From Apostichopus japonicus (lineage: Eukaryota; Echinodermata; Holothuroidea; Aspidochirotida; Stichopodidae), in NCBI RefSeq assembly GCF_037975245.1, contig NC_092576.1, positions 3,663,001-3,727,000 on the forward strand: a stretch of 64,000 nucleotides of DNA, read 5' to 3'. The notes beneath the pieces were generated by a model. It was not told where the DNA came from, made no database searches, and was given only the letters and a program-made list of their open reading frames with translations. Position numbers and translations under genes: made by a program. Of this stretch, positions 24,311-36,540 are shown piece after piece; within the stretch, counting starts at the first letter, position 1, and each line of letters starts with the position of its first letter.

Positions 24311-24602
24311 CAGGCGCGTAGCCAAGGGGGGGGCGAAGGGGGCAGCCGCCCCCCCCCCCTTGAGCATATTTTTAAAAAATTTTTAATGTTTTTATGATAT
24401 CGCTAGTATTTTCAAAAGAGAAAATGCTAAAATGCAACTTACAAGGCCTGGGAAGTGCCATTTCCAGCGATCTGGGAGGCATTTACAGCCAAAATTTTCT
24501 TGTACGCTTCGCGCCAATCATGGTGGCGCTCCGCTTAGATAGTTTGCAATGCCGAATCTACAGTTTCGCCCCTCCCTTGGCAAATTCCTGGCTACGCGCC
24601 TG
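24311..24602 (+). mobile_element. hAT-like miniature element, 292 bp, exact 8-bp TSD
   Basis: Perfect 14-bp terminal inverted repeat CAGGCGCGTAGCCA. Exact 8-bp target duplication tccacagt at 24303-24310 and 24603-24610. CAG-type ends plus 8-bp duplication are the hallmarks of the hAT superfamily. Internally there is a G/C-run hairpin after the left end and the recurrent GC-rich core (24446-24543) near the right end. Non-coding. Confidence 0.88.
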
Positions 24603-24610
24603 TCCACAGT

Positions 24611-25439
24611 TCAACAATTGTTGATTCAAATTGCTGAAGGAATCTTTGCTATTGTAATATTATATCGGGACTCGCGAGAGAGATGTACTGGGGTTATCTT
24701 GATCCCGTATTGTATGCTTCTTCAGGAGACGTCTCGAACGGGCGATAGAGGGAAACACTGACAGTTCTCAGAAAAACAAGTTGACAAGATAGGATTTGAT
24801 TAGTGATTCGTTATTATTTCTTCTCTGTCGATTCTCTTCTCTAATTAAATAAAATGATTAGTTTGCCGTTAACATACAAATCAAAAATTCAATGATTTGA
24901 CTCCGTCAATTACGCAACTCGAAGTCGTGACGAAGTGATGAACTTCCGGAACCCATGCCGCCTTTTATAGATCGCTGTACCGAAAATCCCACTGCGCATA
25001 GTCAGAAGGCAGCCAATAACCTGCCCATCCTGCATTAGCTAACGATATAAAAATCAGTCCACAAATCACTGATCTGCCCTGATTGGTTGGGAGTTTGGAA
25101 GTCCACCCCTTTTTATGGAAACTTCCATACCACGTGAGAAGAGCCTTCTCGAATGTTCCACAGACACATCGGATCTATTTTGGGAAAAGGCCCTGTAACA
25201 TGATTCAATAAGATAGTTAAAACTTCTCGTGGGAAAACTGAATCCTCGACCTAGATCAATATTTAAAGGGGCTTTACGGTCTCTCGATGGAGTGTTCCAG
25301 GAACATCAAAGAGGCAGTATTACTATTTCATAACACTATGGTGATGTCGTGCGTGTGTATGTGACACCTGCTTGTAACCACAATAAATTAAAAAATGAAA
25401 TTTCGTTAAACTCGAACTTGCTACATAGATTGTCTTCGG
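24611..25439. promoter_or_regulatory. Promoter-like cluster without an assigned gene
   Basis: Within about 25000-25230 lie gccaataacc (CCAAT box), gatataaaaat (TATA-like), ctgattggttg (inverted CCAAT) and cTTCtcGAAtgTTCc at 25145-25159. The last is a perfect three-unit heat-shock element (nTTCnnGAAnnTTCn). No ORF of recognisable function starts nearby on either strand. It could be the promoter of an unrecognised gene's first exon, of a decayed retroelement, or a chance cluster. Confidence 0.3.
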
Positions 25440-26780
25440 TGAGTACATTTTTATGGAGTTCAAAGGTCATTTGAGGTCAACGTCTGAAGCCTTTTAAACA
25501 CGATAACTCTAACAGTAAAATTTGGTTGAACTTTAACTTCGTTATGTAGATTGCCCTTGGCGAGTACATGTTTTATTTAATGGTGGTCAAAATGTTCTAT
25601 GAGGTTACCAGAGGTCAAACTCAAAAACCTAGTAAACATGATATCTCAAGAAGTGTAACCTTGCGGGATCATCTAATAATTAGTTATGTAGATCAAACAT
25701 ATTGAGCACACAAATTCTATTAAAAATGTGAGGTTTAAGGTCATTTGAGGTCACCAGAGGTCAAACTGAAAAACTTAACTTGAGAGATATCATACTTGGT
25801 ATGTGGATCCCCCTTGGGAAATATAAGAAGTCGAGGCTGGAAATGGTAGAGCTGAAAGTTCATTTGAGGTCACCAGAGGTCAAACTGTAAAACCTTATAA
25901 ACTTGTTATTTGTCTGCTGAGAATTGGTTACACTAAACTTGATTATGTAACTTGAGCTCATACACATGTGGTACGAGGTTCGACAAAAATGTCAGTCAAT
26001 GTCCATGGATCTTGAACATTTTATACCTAATTGTAAACACAATAACTTGACGATCAAAAGTTATACCAACTTTTCTCCTATATGGAAAGGAATCATTCTA
26101 AGCCTTTGGCTTTCTTGTTATAGTACTTGTTTCATTTGTTTGTAACAGTTTGTTTAAGCAGGTTGTACACGGCTGAATGCAGCTTTTGATTCCTTGCCGG
26201 AGGCAGAAGGAATATATGCAATGGTGTTGGCGTAAATGTGTGTTTGTAATGTGACACTTGCTTCTCAAAAAGATCATGGTCGATAAATTTCATACTTGGT
26301 ATGTGGATTCATCTTATTGCGTACAAGATCCCTATTCTTTTATGTGCAGTTCATTTAGGGTCAACAGAATTCAAAGTCTGAAAATTTTGTAAACACGATT
26401 TACTCAAAAAGCACATCTTTGTTGAACTTCATACATGGTATGCAGATTGGTGAGTACAAGAACCTAATTGAATTTGGTGGAGGTCAAAGGTCATTTGCAG
26501 TAAATATTTAAGTCAAATTTTGAAAATCTTGTAAACACGATAACTCAAGAGTTACATCTTTCTTGAACTTCATACTTAGTTTGTAGATCCTGCTTGGTAA
26601 CCATATTGGAATTGGTAGAGGTCAATGATCACATAAGTACAACAGGTGTCAAATTCTGAAACATTTCAAACATGATAACTCCAACATTAAAGTTACAGTT
26701 TGTCTGTGCGTTCCCCAATGGTATTATTTCTTTTGGTGAACATACTTTGGTCAAATTCAGTTCAGTTTAGTTTCGTGAAG
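25440..26780. repeat. Diverged repeat with recurring AGGTCA motifs
   Basis: Imperfect copies, roughly 110-170 bp apart, of a text such as gtcatttgaggtcaccagag, aaacacgataactcaa and aacttcatacttggtatgt. It resembles the repeat inside the element at 54330-54990 (ggggtcaaaggtcacc). No coding potential. Probably a dispersed repeat whose internal units have duplicated. Confidence 0.75.
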
Positions 26781-27140
26781 GGGCTCTATAGATCTTCAAC
26801 AAAACATGCAGTCATTAAGGAAATGGAATCTGCTTCAAAGAGTTGATATGATCTTGCTTTAAACATACTTAAAGTGGCTCTTATCAGTTTTCACCCTCTT
26901 TTTCAAAAGGTCAACAGGTAATCTCAAATGGTCTCAAAATTGGCCATTTTCACTGTGATTTACACCAGATGACTTTTACTTTGGCAGTAGGTTGTGAAAA
27001 TATTGACAGTGTATAAACAATATCATGTAACTCTCATTCAAATAATAGCAATTATTAAAGGAATGGTTGGTGATCGACAGAGCTAATTTGTCACCTCAAA
27101 ATTGGTAACGAAAATGTTCTTTTATTCACATCTATGAGTT
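26781..27140. other. Intergenic, no recognised feature
   Basis: Unique AT-rich sequence. Confidence 0.5.
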
Positions 27141-27466
27141 CAAGGGCGTAGGAAAAGGGGAAAAAATATGGAGGGCGGAAGTATCATTCCGCCCCCTTCC
27201 CCCCCCCCCCCCCGCTTCACAAGTCAGAAAACCCCTTTTTCATTTCCAGATGAGAAAAAAATCTCATTTGGAGCACCAAATTGCATCTAAGGTCAGGTGA
27301 AAATGCAAAATTATATACAAAATGGAGTGTGCTATATTGCACCAAATTGCATCTGAGGCCACCTGGAAATGGAAAAAAAATCCCCTCCCCTTAGACCCCT
27401 CCCCCAGGCCGGCCATCAGTCTTCAGCCCCCCCCCCCCCACTCAAAAGTACCTTCCTACGCCACTG
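27141..27466 (+). mobile_element. Decayed hAT-like miniature element
   Basis: Ends CAAGGGCGTAGGAA and (reverse complement of right end) CAGTGGCGTAGGAA. Flanks tatgagtt and tatgtgtc agree in 6 of 8 positions, consistent with an aged 8-bp duplication. Inside are long C-runs and a repeated caccaaattgcatct segment. Non-coding. Confidence 0.6.
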
Positions 27467-28622
27467 TATGTGTCTCAGTATGTTTCCCATATGAAGACTG
27501 TTCTTTCTGAATATTGCAATATTTAAGAACAATATACTAAACTGTTAAATCCTTACCAGTGAATTAATTGGTTGATGCCCACCAGTGGTTGCTGCCAAAT
27601 AAGAGCTGGAAATCTCTGATCTTTTCTAGTTCTCAATAAATCCTTAGACGAATTTAATCCACTTGCTCTAAACAGTAGTAAGATAGTTATTTGGAATTGT
27701 GAGCCGTATGGCAAGGAATCACAAAGCAAAGTGGCTTTCTATAGATGTATAATGTTGTCAACACTATATATTATACGCCTACCAGCCCGCTCATGGCTAA
27801 TTAATAGTCCGTAAGTACTCAATGTTTTATTTTTATTCACTAGAGTGATTGGAATTAAGACGACACTTGATAGCCATTCATTGTTAAGAATGCTGATTTA
27901 ATATTAGAAACATAGGTATAAGGGGGGGGGAGGGGGAGAGGTTCGCAACCTGGTAGTAGATATGATTGAGGGGAGGGGAATGAACTGGTTTTTTAAGTTG
28001 GAAAAAGAAATTTCAAAAGTCAAAGCAATTTGTTTCCCTTTTTTGTGTATTGTTTGTACAAATTTTGTAATTATGCGCATACTAATTAGCCTTTTATTAG
28101 ACCCTTGCTCCAGTTACAGCAACAACTGAGGTGCCAAATATGATGTGGATGAACAACAGCCTATACTTATCACTCCAGAAGAGCCCTTGACCAGCATGGA
28201 GTCCATAACTTTGATATAAACCCTAAATTTGATAGCCTGTAAAATAACTTTATTCGCGAATGAAAATTTAACAAAACGTCAAAAAACAGTCATATTCCTC
28301 ACATTCAAACATCAAATTATATTTTACTTATAAATTAACATGTCTTGAACTCATCAAACTATCAAAAGTCCAGCAGATTTCATCAAAATAATTTCAAATG
28401 GGCAAAGGAAAGTACAGTGTATGTATCATGATCTCATTTGCATATTGACATATCTAATTAGTTCAATTATAAAAAAAATTTATAAAAATTAAAATCTCAT
28501 TTCAATACCTATCTGTCAATACTTGGGTCCCTATTGACAAAAATGACCAAATTTTAAGTAATTACAATGTGTAAATATTTTCCCCAGGGACAATGATATG
28601 ATCACAATTGGGAACTAAGGAG
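27467..28622. other. Intergenic, no recognised gene
   Basis: AT-rich sequence with a G-rich stretch at about 27920-27942. No motif-bearing ORF. Confidence 0.5.
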
Positions 28623-28626
28623 TTAA

Positions 28627-28981
28627 AGGCACTGAAGACACGCCCAAGCCGCGTGCCGCCATCTGTAAACGTTAACTTTCCGTTGCTTAATGCAAGTGAA
28701 GTTTCTTCTCATGTCCCTACAAAATGCAGACAGTAATGAAATGTGATGCCTTGTTATCTAGACCTGAGATGTCCATCGCTGCTATGTACTGTACACCGTG
28801 TTGTGGGCATGGACCGTAGCTGCATGTATTGACTGTACACTATAGTGTCTAATTACCGACCGTAGCAAGCTGTGTGTGTATTTTCTGGGATCGATGGTGG
28901 TGTCTAACAATTATGTTATTATACCTCATTCGAAACTAGGTTACATTACCGGCATGAGACGTTTCTTTGTCTTCAATGCCT
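28627..28981 (-). mobile_element. TTAA-flanked miniature element (Kolobok-like), copy 3, inverted
   Basis: Reverse-complement copy of the 6980-7348 element, flanked by TTAA at 28623-28626 and 28982-28985. Shared internal landmarks include ccatcgatcccagaaaata (reverse complement here) and gacatctcaggtc. The end outside the right TTAA has been altered relative to copy 1, with a few bases lost before the tip. Confidence 0.85.
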
Positions 28982-28985
28982 TTAA

Positions 28986-30743
28986 TTCACCTTTAACTCA
29001 ATGTAGTCAATACCATGAGCGCATAGTCAAATACAACATGTGTTTACTGACAATTATCATTGCTTAGTCTTTTTTATGTAACTGATATTACAGATCTATT
29101 ATCATATCAATTCATAAGACTTTATTTCAATCTCTCGCATTAAAGTATGCAATTATGACAATAGACGTGGGTAAGTGTACAAGAGAACAAGAGATTGAGG
29201 AGTGCCAACAAGAAGCTCTGCAGAGCTTGTTTACGTTGACACCCCTTTACAAATAAAACATAGAAAGAAAGCTTAAGTATACAGAGAAAACAGAACAAAG
29301 ATGGCAAAGAAAGGAAATACAAAATCAATGATAGTTTGATATAAGATACTCTTTAAGACGTTTTTTGAAGGTGTTCAAAGTTTTACAACCAGTAATAGTA
29401 GTAGGGAGGGATTCCAAAGTTTTACGTCGACATAACGAATACCAAGTTGTGCAGACCTAAGTCTAAAGTAAGGAACAGTCAATTGATATGTTGTAAATAA
29501 TCTACTTATTTAGCCAATGCAGTGTCATGTTGTTTTTATCGTCCAGCACCTAGATGCTATCGATTAAAGTGAGTAATATGCACATGCGTAGGAGCCTACT
29601 TTGATTTGAGGGGGGGTGGGGGAGGTGTAACGACTTGCTCGAAAAATATAACCAAAATTTTCTGCGTGCGTTCAACATGTTAAAGGCACACTCTCAGCTA
29701 GGAAATTGCTAAAATCAAAAATCTTGTCTCAACGTATTCCCCGATTAAAAAATAAAAACAATGCTACCCTCTTCTCACAGCGGCAACATATTCATTTCTT
29801 TAATATGGCATTCTCATCCTTAGCTATAAACAGCATACGCAAATGGGTACCGTTACCGCGAAGGTATCAGATTTCCGAGATTCTAATCTGCCTCTCAGTG
29901 TTGCGTAACCTATAGGCACACTGTGTAATTGTACTGTGTGCTATTCGAGTTACGCAATTTTTCGATTTGCTATATGGAACAGTGCATATTGTACTGCTGG
30001 GAAAACGCTATACCAGCTCGTAGCAGCAGGTAGTTGTTATGGAAAGTCATATGGGCCCGTATGATCTCGTGCTGCCGATTTTTGTTGGAGAAATTGCTGA
30101 AGAAATAAAATGCGAATAGTTTCGTCGTGTAATTCTCTATAAACATGTGACTGAATGTGTGCTGCTTATGTACTGTTATTTGACGAAACGACTTGCTTCT
30201 GGCCTAACGTTCTTCAATACTTGAGTTCAAAATAAAATAAAAACAGTGAGCAAACAGCTTATCCACTAGAGAGCCTGTGTAGAAAAAACACGCACATAAT
30301 ACAGACAGGTTAATGAGCATGGTGAACACATAGAGATAGATGTAAGGGGATTAGTAGACAAGGGATGGAGAGAAGAATGAAAGATAAAAACCAACAGGGG
30401 AAGAGGATAGGTAGGAGATAAACAGTGGAGGGACAAAGAGAGGATTAAGGGAAGGGGTAGGGAATAAACTGGAGAAGGACAACGACAGAAAAGTGTGGAG
30501 AAAAAAAGGGGTGGAAAAAGCTATGAGAAGAGGAGTAATGGGGGAGGGTGGCAAGGGGAGAAGGAGGCCTGGGGAATGAAGAAAAGTTAGTCATGTCCTT
30601 CCTGAATGTTGAGCCCATGAGGTTGAATGGTGCGAAGGCGTAGCATCCACAACCTCTCTCTGCTGATTCGCACTAGCTCAGGACGGCTACCTAAGGATTC
30701 AATCCCCTGGGCCTATAGAGACATGTCGTTAATGGTATGGTTG
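28986..30743. other. Intergenic with repeat ends and a purine tract
   Basis: At 29680 TTAA is followed by aggcacactctcagctagg. The same end occurs inverted at about 52054-52081, so a second TTAA-type family has a copy here whose other end I could not place. At 30340-30590 the + strand is almost all purine. No gene recognised. Confidence 0.5.
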
Positions 30744-31250
30744 CATAGCTCCCAACTCTTGAGAAGGCAAATGCTGGTCCATGCCACGAATTGCCGTCCT
30801 GGGGGAGGGGTATATGGGGGGGGGTGTCTCCCTCCCCTTTTTATTTTTTTTGGAATCCTGGTGATGCCTACATGTAAACTGGTGGCACCTAGAAAGGCTT
30901 TTGTCACCCACAATTTTCTGAGAAATATGCATTTTTTTGTGTGTAACATCAATAAATTGAGTAGTAGGTGATAATTCATTCTTGCCCGTGGCATGAAAAT
31001 GTTTGCTGCTCGCCCCAATGAAATGAAATATAGCCTAATTTGAGGTTCAAATGATGATGTAAAGGAGGTTTTATACTCTATTATGCTAAATGCTAAAGAA
31101 ATGATGGTTGCTAAGTCCAAATTTGATGCAATTTTTTTTTGTATACTTGTCAATTACAATGCAGGTTTTTGGGATGCTTGAGCGGGTCAGGGTCTTTGGG
31201 TGTTAGAATGCGGGTCCAACCCGCGAATTGTGGGTCAGTTGGGAGCTCTG
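30744..31250 (+). mobile_element. Miniature inverted-repeat element, 507 bp, 6-bp TSD, copy 1
   Basis: Termini CATAGCTCCCAACT and (reverse complement of right end) CAGAGCTCCCAACT match in 13 of 14 positions. The element is flanked by an exact 6-bp duplication tggttg (30738-30743 and 31251-31256). A second copy in opposite orientation (49432-49943) has the same borders and its own 6-bp duplication, which fixes the limits. The 146-codon minus-strand ORF inside it has no domain and is broken in the other copy. Confidence 0.85.
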
Positions 31251-31256
31251 TGGTTG

Positions 31257-34051
31257 GGAAGGTTAAAGTGTTCTCCAAAAAAACCTAAAAGATGAATGAC
31301 CTTCGGCACAGGGGTAAACTGGACTCCTCCAGCTGCCTTTACTACATTTTACTGCATTACTACAAACATATGGTGGCTTCCACGCCAACTCTCGACCAGA
31401 GTATGCTGTATTGGCCCCAAATAAACCAGATATTCAAATATGGTTACCTTTGGTCAAAGTTTTGAAACTTGTTTTATTACCACCTTCCAGGAAATTTACC
31501 TCACTGGGACATTCAGGCATCTTATGCTTTCAATTAGAATGCCTTAGAACAATTTGGAAAGTAAATACCTCTAGGAACATATTAAATATTCTAGCAATTA
31601 TAGCATGCTAAATTGGGGACAATACTACATAGCCCACCTTGAAAATATCCTGTAACCTACTCTGGATAAACACTATCTAATATGGAAGAAATGCTTTGGT
31701 TAAAGTATGAATATGGTCACTTGAACATTAAGAAATGCAAGTGAGATAGTGGTAAGTTTTCCCTGCTCATGGTTATTGTATATAGTTGAACTCAATGGAA
31801 GAACTGTACAGATGCAATCAATGTGTTAAAAATAAAAACATGTTACAATACTGACTTACCTAACTTTAGAGTAAGCAATACAAACAATAGTAGGGCAGTG
31901 TTCCAAATACGGAATGCAAGGACATATACCCAAATAAGGCTAGGAGACGCCATGCCTCCACTGTGGAACTTCTCCATGATACAGTAAGTATAGCAGCTTT
32001 ACATGCAAAAGAACTTTTGCCAAAACTTCAAAAGACCCTATAATGTCCCCTCCATTTCAAACATCTCCATCTGCCACTATCTCCATCTGCCACTAGGCCC
32101 GACTGGGGTTATCATGAGAGCACTGAATGAACTGTTTTATCACTACTAGCTGCAAGTTAGAGTACCTCTTCAACACTCTATGACATCACAAAATATGTTA
32201 TGTTAAATTGATCTCACACAATACAAAATAAAGACAAGTTATTCTGTACCAACAATAAATAACCCAAGATCAATGTCACATTAGAACTACTGGTATGACT
32301 GAACAAGCTACAGTAATTAAAAAGATCAGATATTGCTATCATGGAAAGCCAAATAGTGTACAATCAAGTATGTAGTGAAACCAATATTTCAATCATTTAC
32401 TTATTTAATATGACACAGTTGTAACTTTGATGACATCAATTATGTAGTTTACTTACACTATGAATGAACATGCAAATCAATGCTAAATACTACAGAAAGG
32501 AGAAGGATACATAACGCACTGAATGCAACAATCAATGTTTGACACCATGGAGAAGATAAATTCTTATGATACATTGCACTAGCTTAGTAACTTCATTTTA
32601 CTGAGACACCATGTTTGTTGTTGTCTGTTATGGTACAGTTTGTTCAATTGTCTTGAAGCCTTGTGATATCTACATTCTGGATACTTGTTACTCCCATTGT
32701 CCACTCTTGTGTCCTTGATGAATGGTATTTAAATACTGTAAGCTGAGAAACTGCTTTGACATCAGCTATTTCAAAATTGTCCGTATCCATGTTAACAACG
32801 TTCACTATGCAAATCCATAGCTTTCACTGGAGAACAAGAAATATGACAATCATCTTACGTAAAGTAGAGAAGCACACATTTATTAATGAAACAATCCAAC
32901 ACAAATACTTCCAGTTCCAACCCTTATATCTGCTTGCAAAACATCCATCATGCCATAACGCTATGCTGTGCTGTACTGTTCCTCTAAAGGATTTTCTGTA
33001 CATCTGTAATGTGAAATGAAAATGGAAAAAAGACATATTTATGGCATTGTGTGAGGACAGAAGTGTCACAAAGATATACCTGTTCAAATGATTTTCCAAG
33101 ATATGATTTATTTGATTTTAATTGCAAAAGAGACATTCAGGCTCATAGCCAAGGTAACTGGGTTGGAGCCAGCATAAATGTTATGTTTGTTTATTCACTG
33201 AGATTGTAACTTGCACTCATTGTAATAACTACAAGTTATTGTTCAAATCTGGGTGAAAGTAGACCCCTTAATGATGCCCCTAACACGTTAAACTAGAAAT
33301 ATAGCTCACACTCAAAATTTGCCAAAAATGTCAATGTCTTTGCTGATATGAAACTATATGCACATAACAACCTGATCAGATGACAACTACAGTATAGGCA
33401 GTTAAGAGTAACTATCTTTAAGCAGTGCAAGTACTGTACTGTATGTACGAATGATGCCACATCATCATGAAACATAAAAAGAAAACATAAATAGAAAAGA
33501 ATAAATGTGCAATTTTTGAACACAAACTGCTTCAGACAGGTAGGTAGCACATTCTACAAGATTGGTAAATGTCTTTCATTTTTCAGAGATAAGGAAAAAT
33601 ACTACAGGTACTGTTATCATTAACTTGTGGGGTTTGAACATTTTTGGGTCCCTCACATTTACAGACCTCCAGTGGCTGTATTAGCACCATATTTAGCACT
33701 ACATGTCTATGTCATTAATATAACATAATACAATAAATGAATAAATGTGTCCAATGTCCTAAATCTGGTTAGTCATATACAGTCCTACTGTAGTAGACTG
33801 CAGACCTAGTTAAAATGTAGACTTATTTACAGCATGGAATGGTTACAGTATGTACATCAAAAAATTACCAGTCTCCACTGGGGTATAGCTGCTGGAGTGC
33901 ATTGCTGCATCAGCCTCTGTTGGGCATGGCCTTTCATTGAGGAACTGGTGTTATCTTTTCTAGTTGATCAGTTTGGATACCAACCTCTCGAGTTTCTTAA
34001 TTGGGCACACACCTTCAACTGAAAAAGACAAATAATACCGGGATGTGCAAA
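31257..34051. other. Intergenic, about 2.8 kb without recognised features
   Basis: AT-rich, mostly unique sequence. ORFs of 60-90 codons occur on both strands, but none shows a family motif or splice-like borders. Confidence 0.5.
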
Positions 34052-34141
34052 CCCTTACCTAACACGAATATATTCGATAAGTATTCGATAAGTATTCAAG
34101 GATTTCCTAAGTATTCAGAAAATCTACCATATAACACACAG

Positions 34142-34415
34142 TACAAAATAAGTATTCGAATACTAATACGAATAACTATAAGCCTTCGTCAGAGCCGAAT
34201 TATGTAAATGAGTTAAGTATTCGAATACCTGTTAGGTATTCAAATAGGTATTCGAATAGCTATTCGAATAGCTATTCGAATAGGTATTCGAGTAGCTTTT
34301 GGAATAGCTATTTGAATACTTAGCTCATTTACATATAAGTATTCGCTCATTTAAATAATTCGGCTCTGACGAATACTTATAGTTATTCGAATACTTATTC
34401 GCTAGTATTCGAATA
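34142..34415. repeat. Large inverted repeat with tattcgaata array
   Basis: The left arm (about 34142-34215) contains cgtcagagccgaattatg. The right arm (about 34345-34412) contains its inverse, cataattcggctctgacg with small changes. Between them lie about eight tandem copies of gtattcgaatagctattcg-type palindromes. The structure could extrude a cruciform. Confidence 0.85.
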
Positions 34416-35999
34416 CTTGTATGCTAATTAGTTATGTTATGAAGCCTTAACAGGTTTCTGAATACTTACTTGAATACTTATTGAATACTTGTATGCTAAT
34501 TAGTTCCAAGTAAGGAGAGTTAGGAATTTGGCCAGCTTGTTGTCCTAGCTTCTTGATTAAATCTGCTATTAAAAGTTGAATAACATTCACAAGGAATAAA
34601 TATCTATTTGATATGGAGTATTAAGCACAGAATACTAAAACAGTAGGCCTTATGAATATGATCGATGAAAATTTGGAAACGCTTCAGCTTTTAAATCCTC
34701 CGTGGTATATTTCAAATATTTTTGCGCTGTTCAAAGTGTAAGGGTGTTAGCCACTGAAAATAAATGTTTGTTCTTGATCAGAGAACTCTGGGTTTGGTGG
34801 GAAGACCAAACACAGAGCAGATACATCAAAACTGGAAAACTCAACCGGATTGGATCAAAAGAAATTATAATTATAAATAACAAACAATATTCAGCTGATC
34901 TGGGCCCAGTCAAAGAATTAAATAAAATAACTTACAGTCAGGAGGTCACACCCAAATGTTAAAGTAAATACACTTAATTTAAATGTCTGTTCTGGTGAGT
35001 TGGCCTGCTGGTTACATCAAGTATCCTACGACATCATATCTTCCACGACATCAGATATTCCACAACATCAGAAATAGTTGAACACAATAAATGGTATTAT
35101 GAATGTCCGATCCCAACAAAGTATTATCCTTCAATTTATAAGCAATGGTGTCGCAGGGTATCCTTCAGTAAAATAATGTCAATATCCTCTGTAGTAAAAT
35201 AATGTCCTTTATAAGAAATGGTGTCCCGGAATATACTTTATTGTAAAATAATATCCTTTATAATAAAATAGTGTCCCAGACTGTCAGTTGAATACAGTAT
35301 CACAACTTCCATAAAATGATAAGGACTACAGTAACTTGAACTATGTAAATTAAGGTTTAAAACAAACTATCCAGCCATTAAAACTATCTTTCTCTTCTTT
35401 TGCAACTGCCTTGCTCAGATACTTATAGCCAACTGCCTAACTCCTTATACCCCTTACAAAACTCCCTTTGTTACTAAAATATACACACACAGACCCCATT
35501 TCCTGTGAGAGCTAATTTCCAGGAAGAACAAGATAGTTGCCTAGCAACCTAGAAGAGGTAGAAGTGTAGAGGTTTTAATCCACAAGACAACATACAATAT
35601 ACTGTACAAATGTATAGCCCCTCTGTTCAGTGCTCACTGCACCTAATAAACAAGTAAAACTATGGTACAAAACAAAACTTTATGTAAGAGCTGACCATCT
35701 TACAAAAGGAAATAAGTATTCGAATAGGCATTCAATGAAATAGGTGTTCGAATACTTATTGGAATAGCTATATTTAGCATTCTATAAGCATTCGAAGGAA
35801 AGAAGTATTCGAATACCTATTGGAATAGTTATTTTAAGTATTCAATTAGTTATTCTAAAGTCTGAATGCTTAAATTTTTGAAATACCAACTATATACCCT
35901 TACCGAAATGCCAGATCTGGCTTTATATCTGGTTTAATCTGGTCAGATCAAGTTTTATCTGTCCATATAAAGCCAGATATAACTGGATATAGAGTCAAT

Positions 36000-36235
36000 C
36001 CAGATATGCAGATAAAGTTTTATCTGGCCATATAAAGCCAGATATGACTGGATAAAGAGCCAATCCAGATATGCAGATAAAGTTTTATCTGTCCATATAA
36101 AGCCAGATATAACTGGATATAGAGTCAATCCAGATATGCAGATAAAGTTTTATCTGGCCATATAAAGCCAGATATGACTGGATAAAGAGCCAATCCAGAT
36201 ATGCAGATCAAGTTTTATCTGGCCATATAAACAGC
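36000..36235. repeat. Tandem repeat, 65-bp unit
   Basis: Nearly four copies around gcagataaagttttatctgg and ccatataaagccagatat. Each unit itself contains inverted ccagata/tatctgg motifs. Confidence 0.9.
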
Positions 36236-36540
36236 GGTCATTTTATGACCATAGCAGTCGGATTAGGTAACAGCATGGAGCTTGCACATTACATATTTCC
36301 ACTTTGTTCCAATCCAGTTGAGTTCTAGAACACAGCTGTGTTTATATTTTGTGTGTGTCTTGCTCTCTGTATGGGTCTCCGTACCAGAACAGAGATAACT
36401 GATCACGCTGGAAAGTTAATATCAATGCTAGTCCAGTTTTGGCCACTTATTTCCTATTTGATTGACATTTTAGCCAGATATATTTTTTTATATTGGTCAT
36501 ATAAAAGTTTATCTGGATTTTCTTTATATCAACCAGATAA
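36236..36540. other. Spacer inside palindrome-array element
   Basis: Unique-looking 300 bp between two tandem blocks. A 112-codon ORF (36338-36676) runs from here into the next block. It has no recognisable domain and its second half is repeat translation. Confidence 0.45.

Noticed and set aside
30713-31153. 146-codon minus-strand ORF
   Set aside because: It runs across the border of the 507-bp miniature element. The other copy does not keep it open, and no domain is visible.
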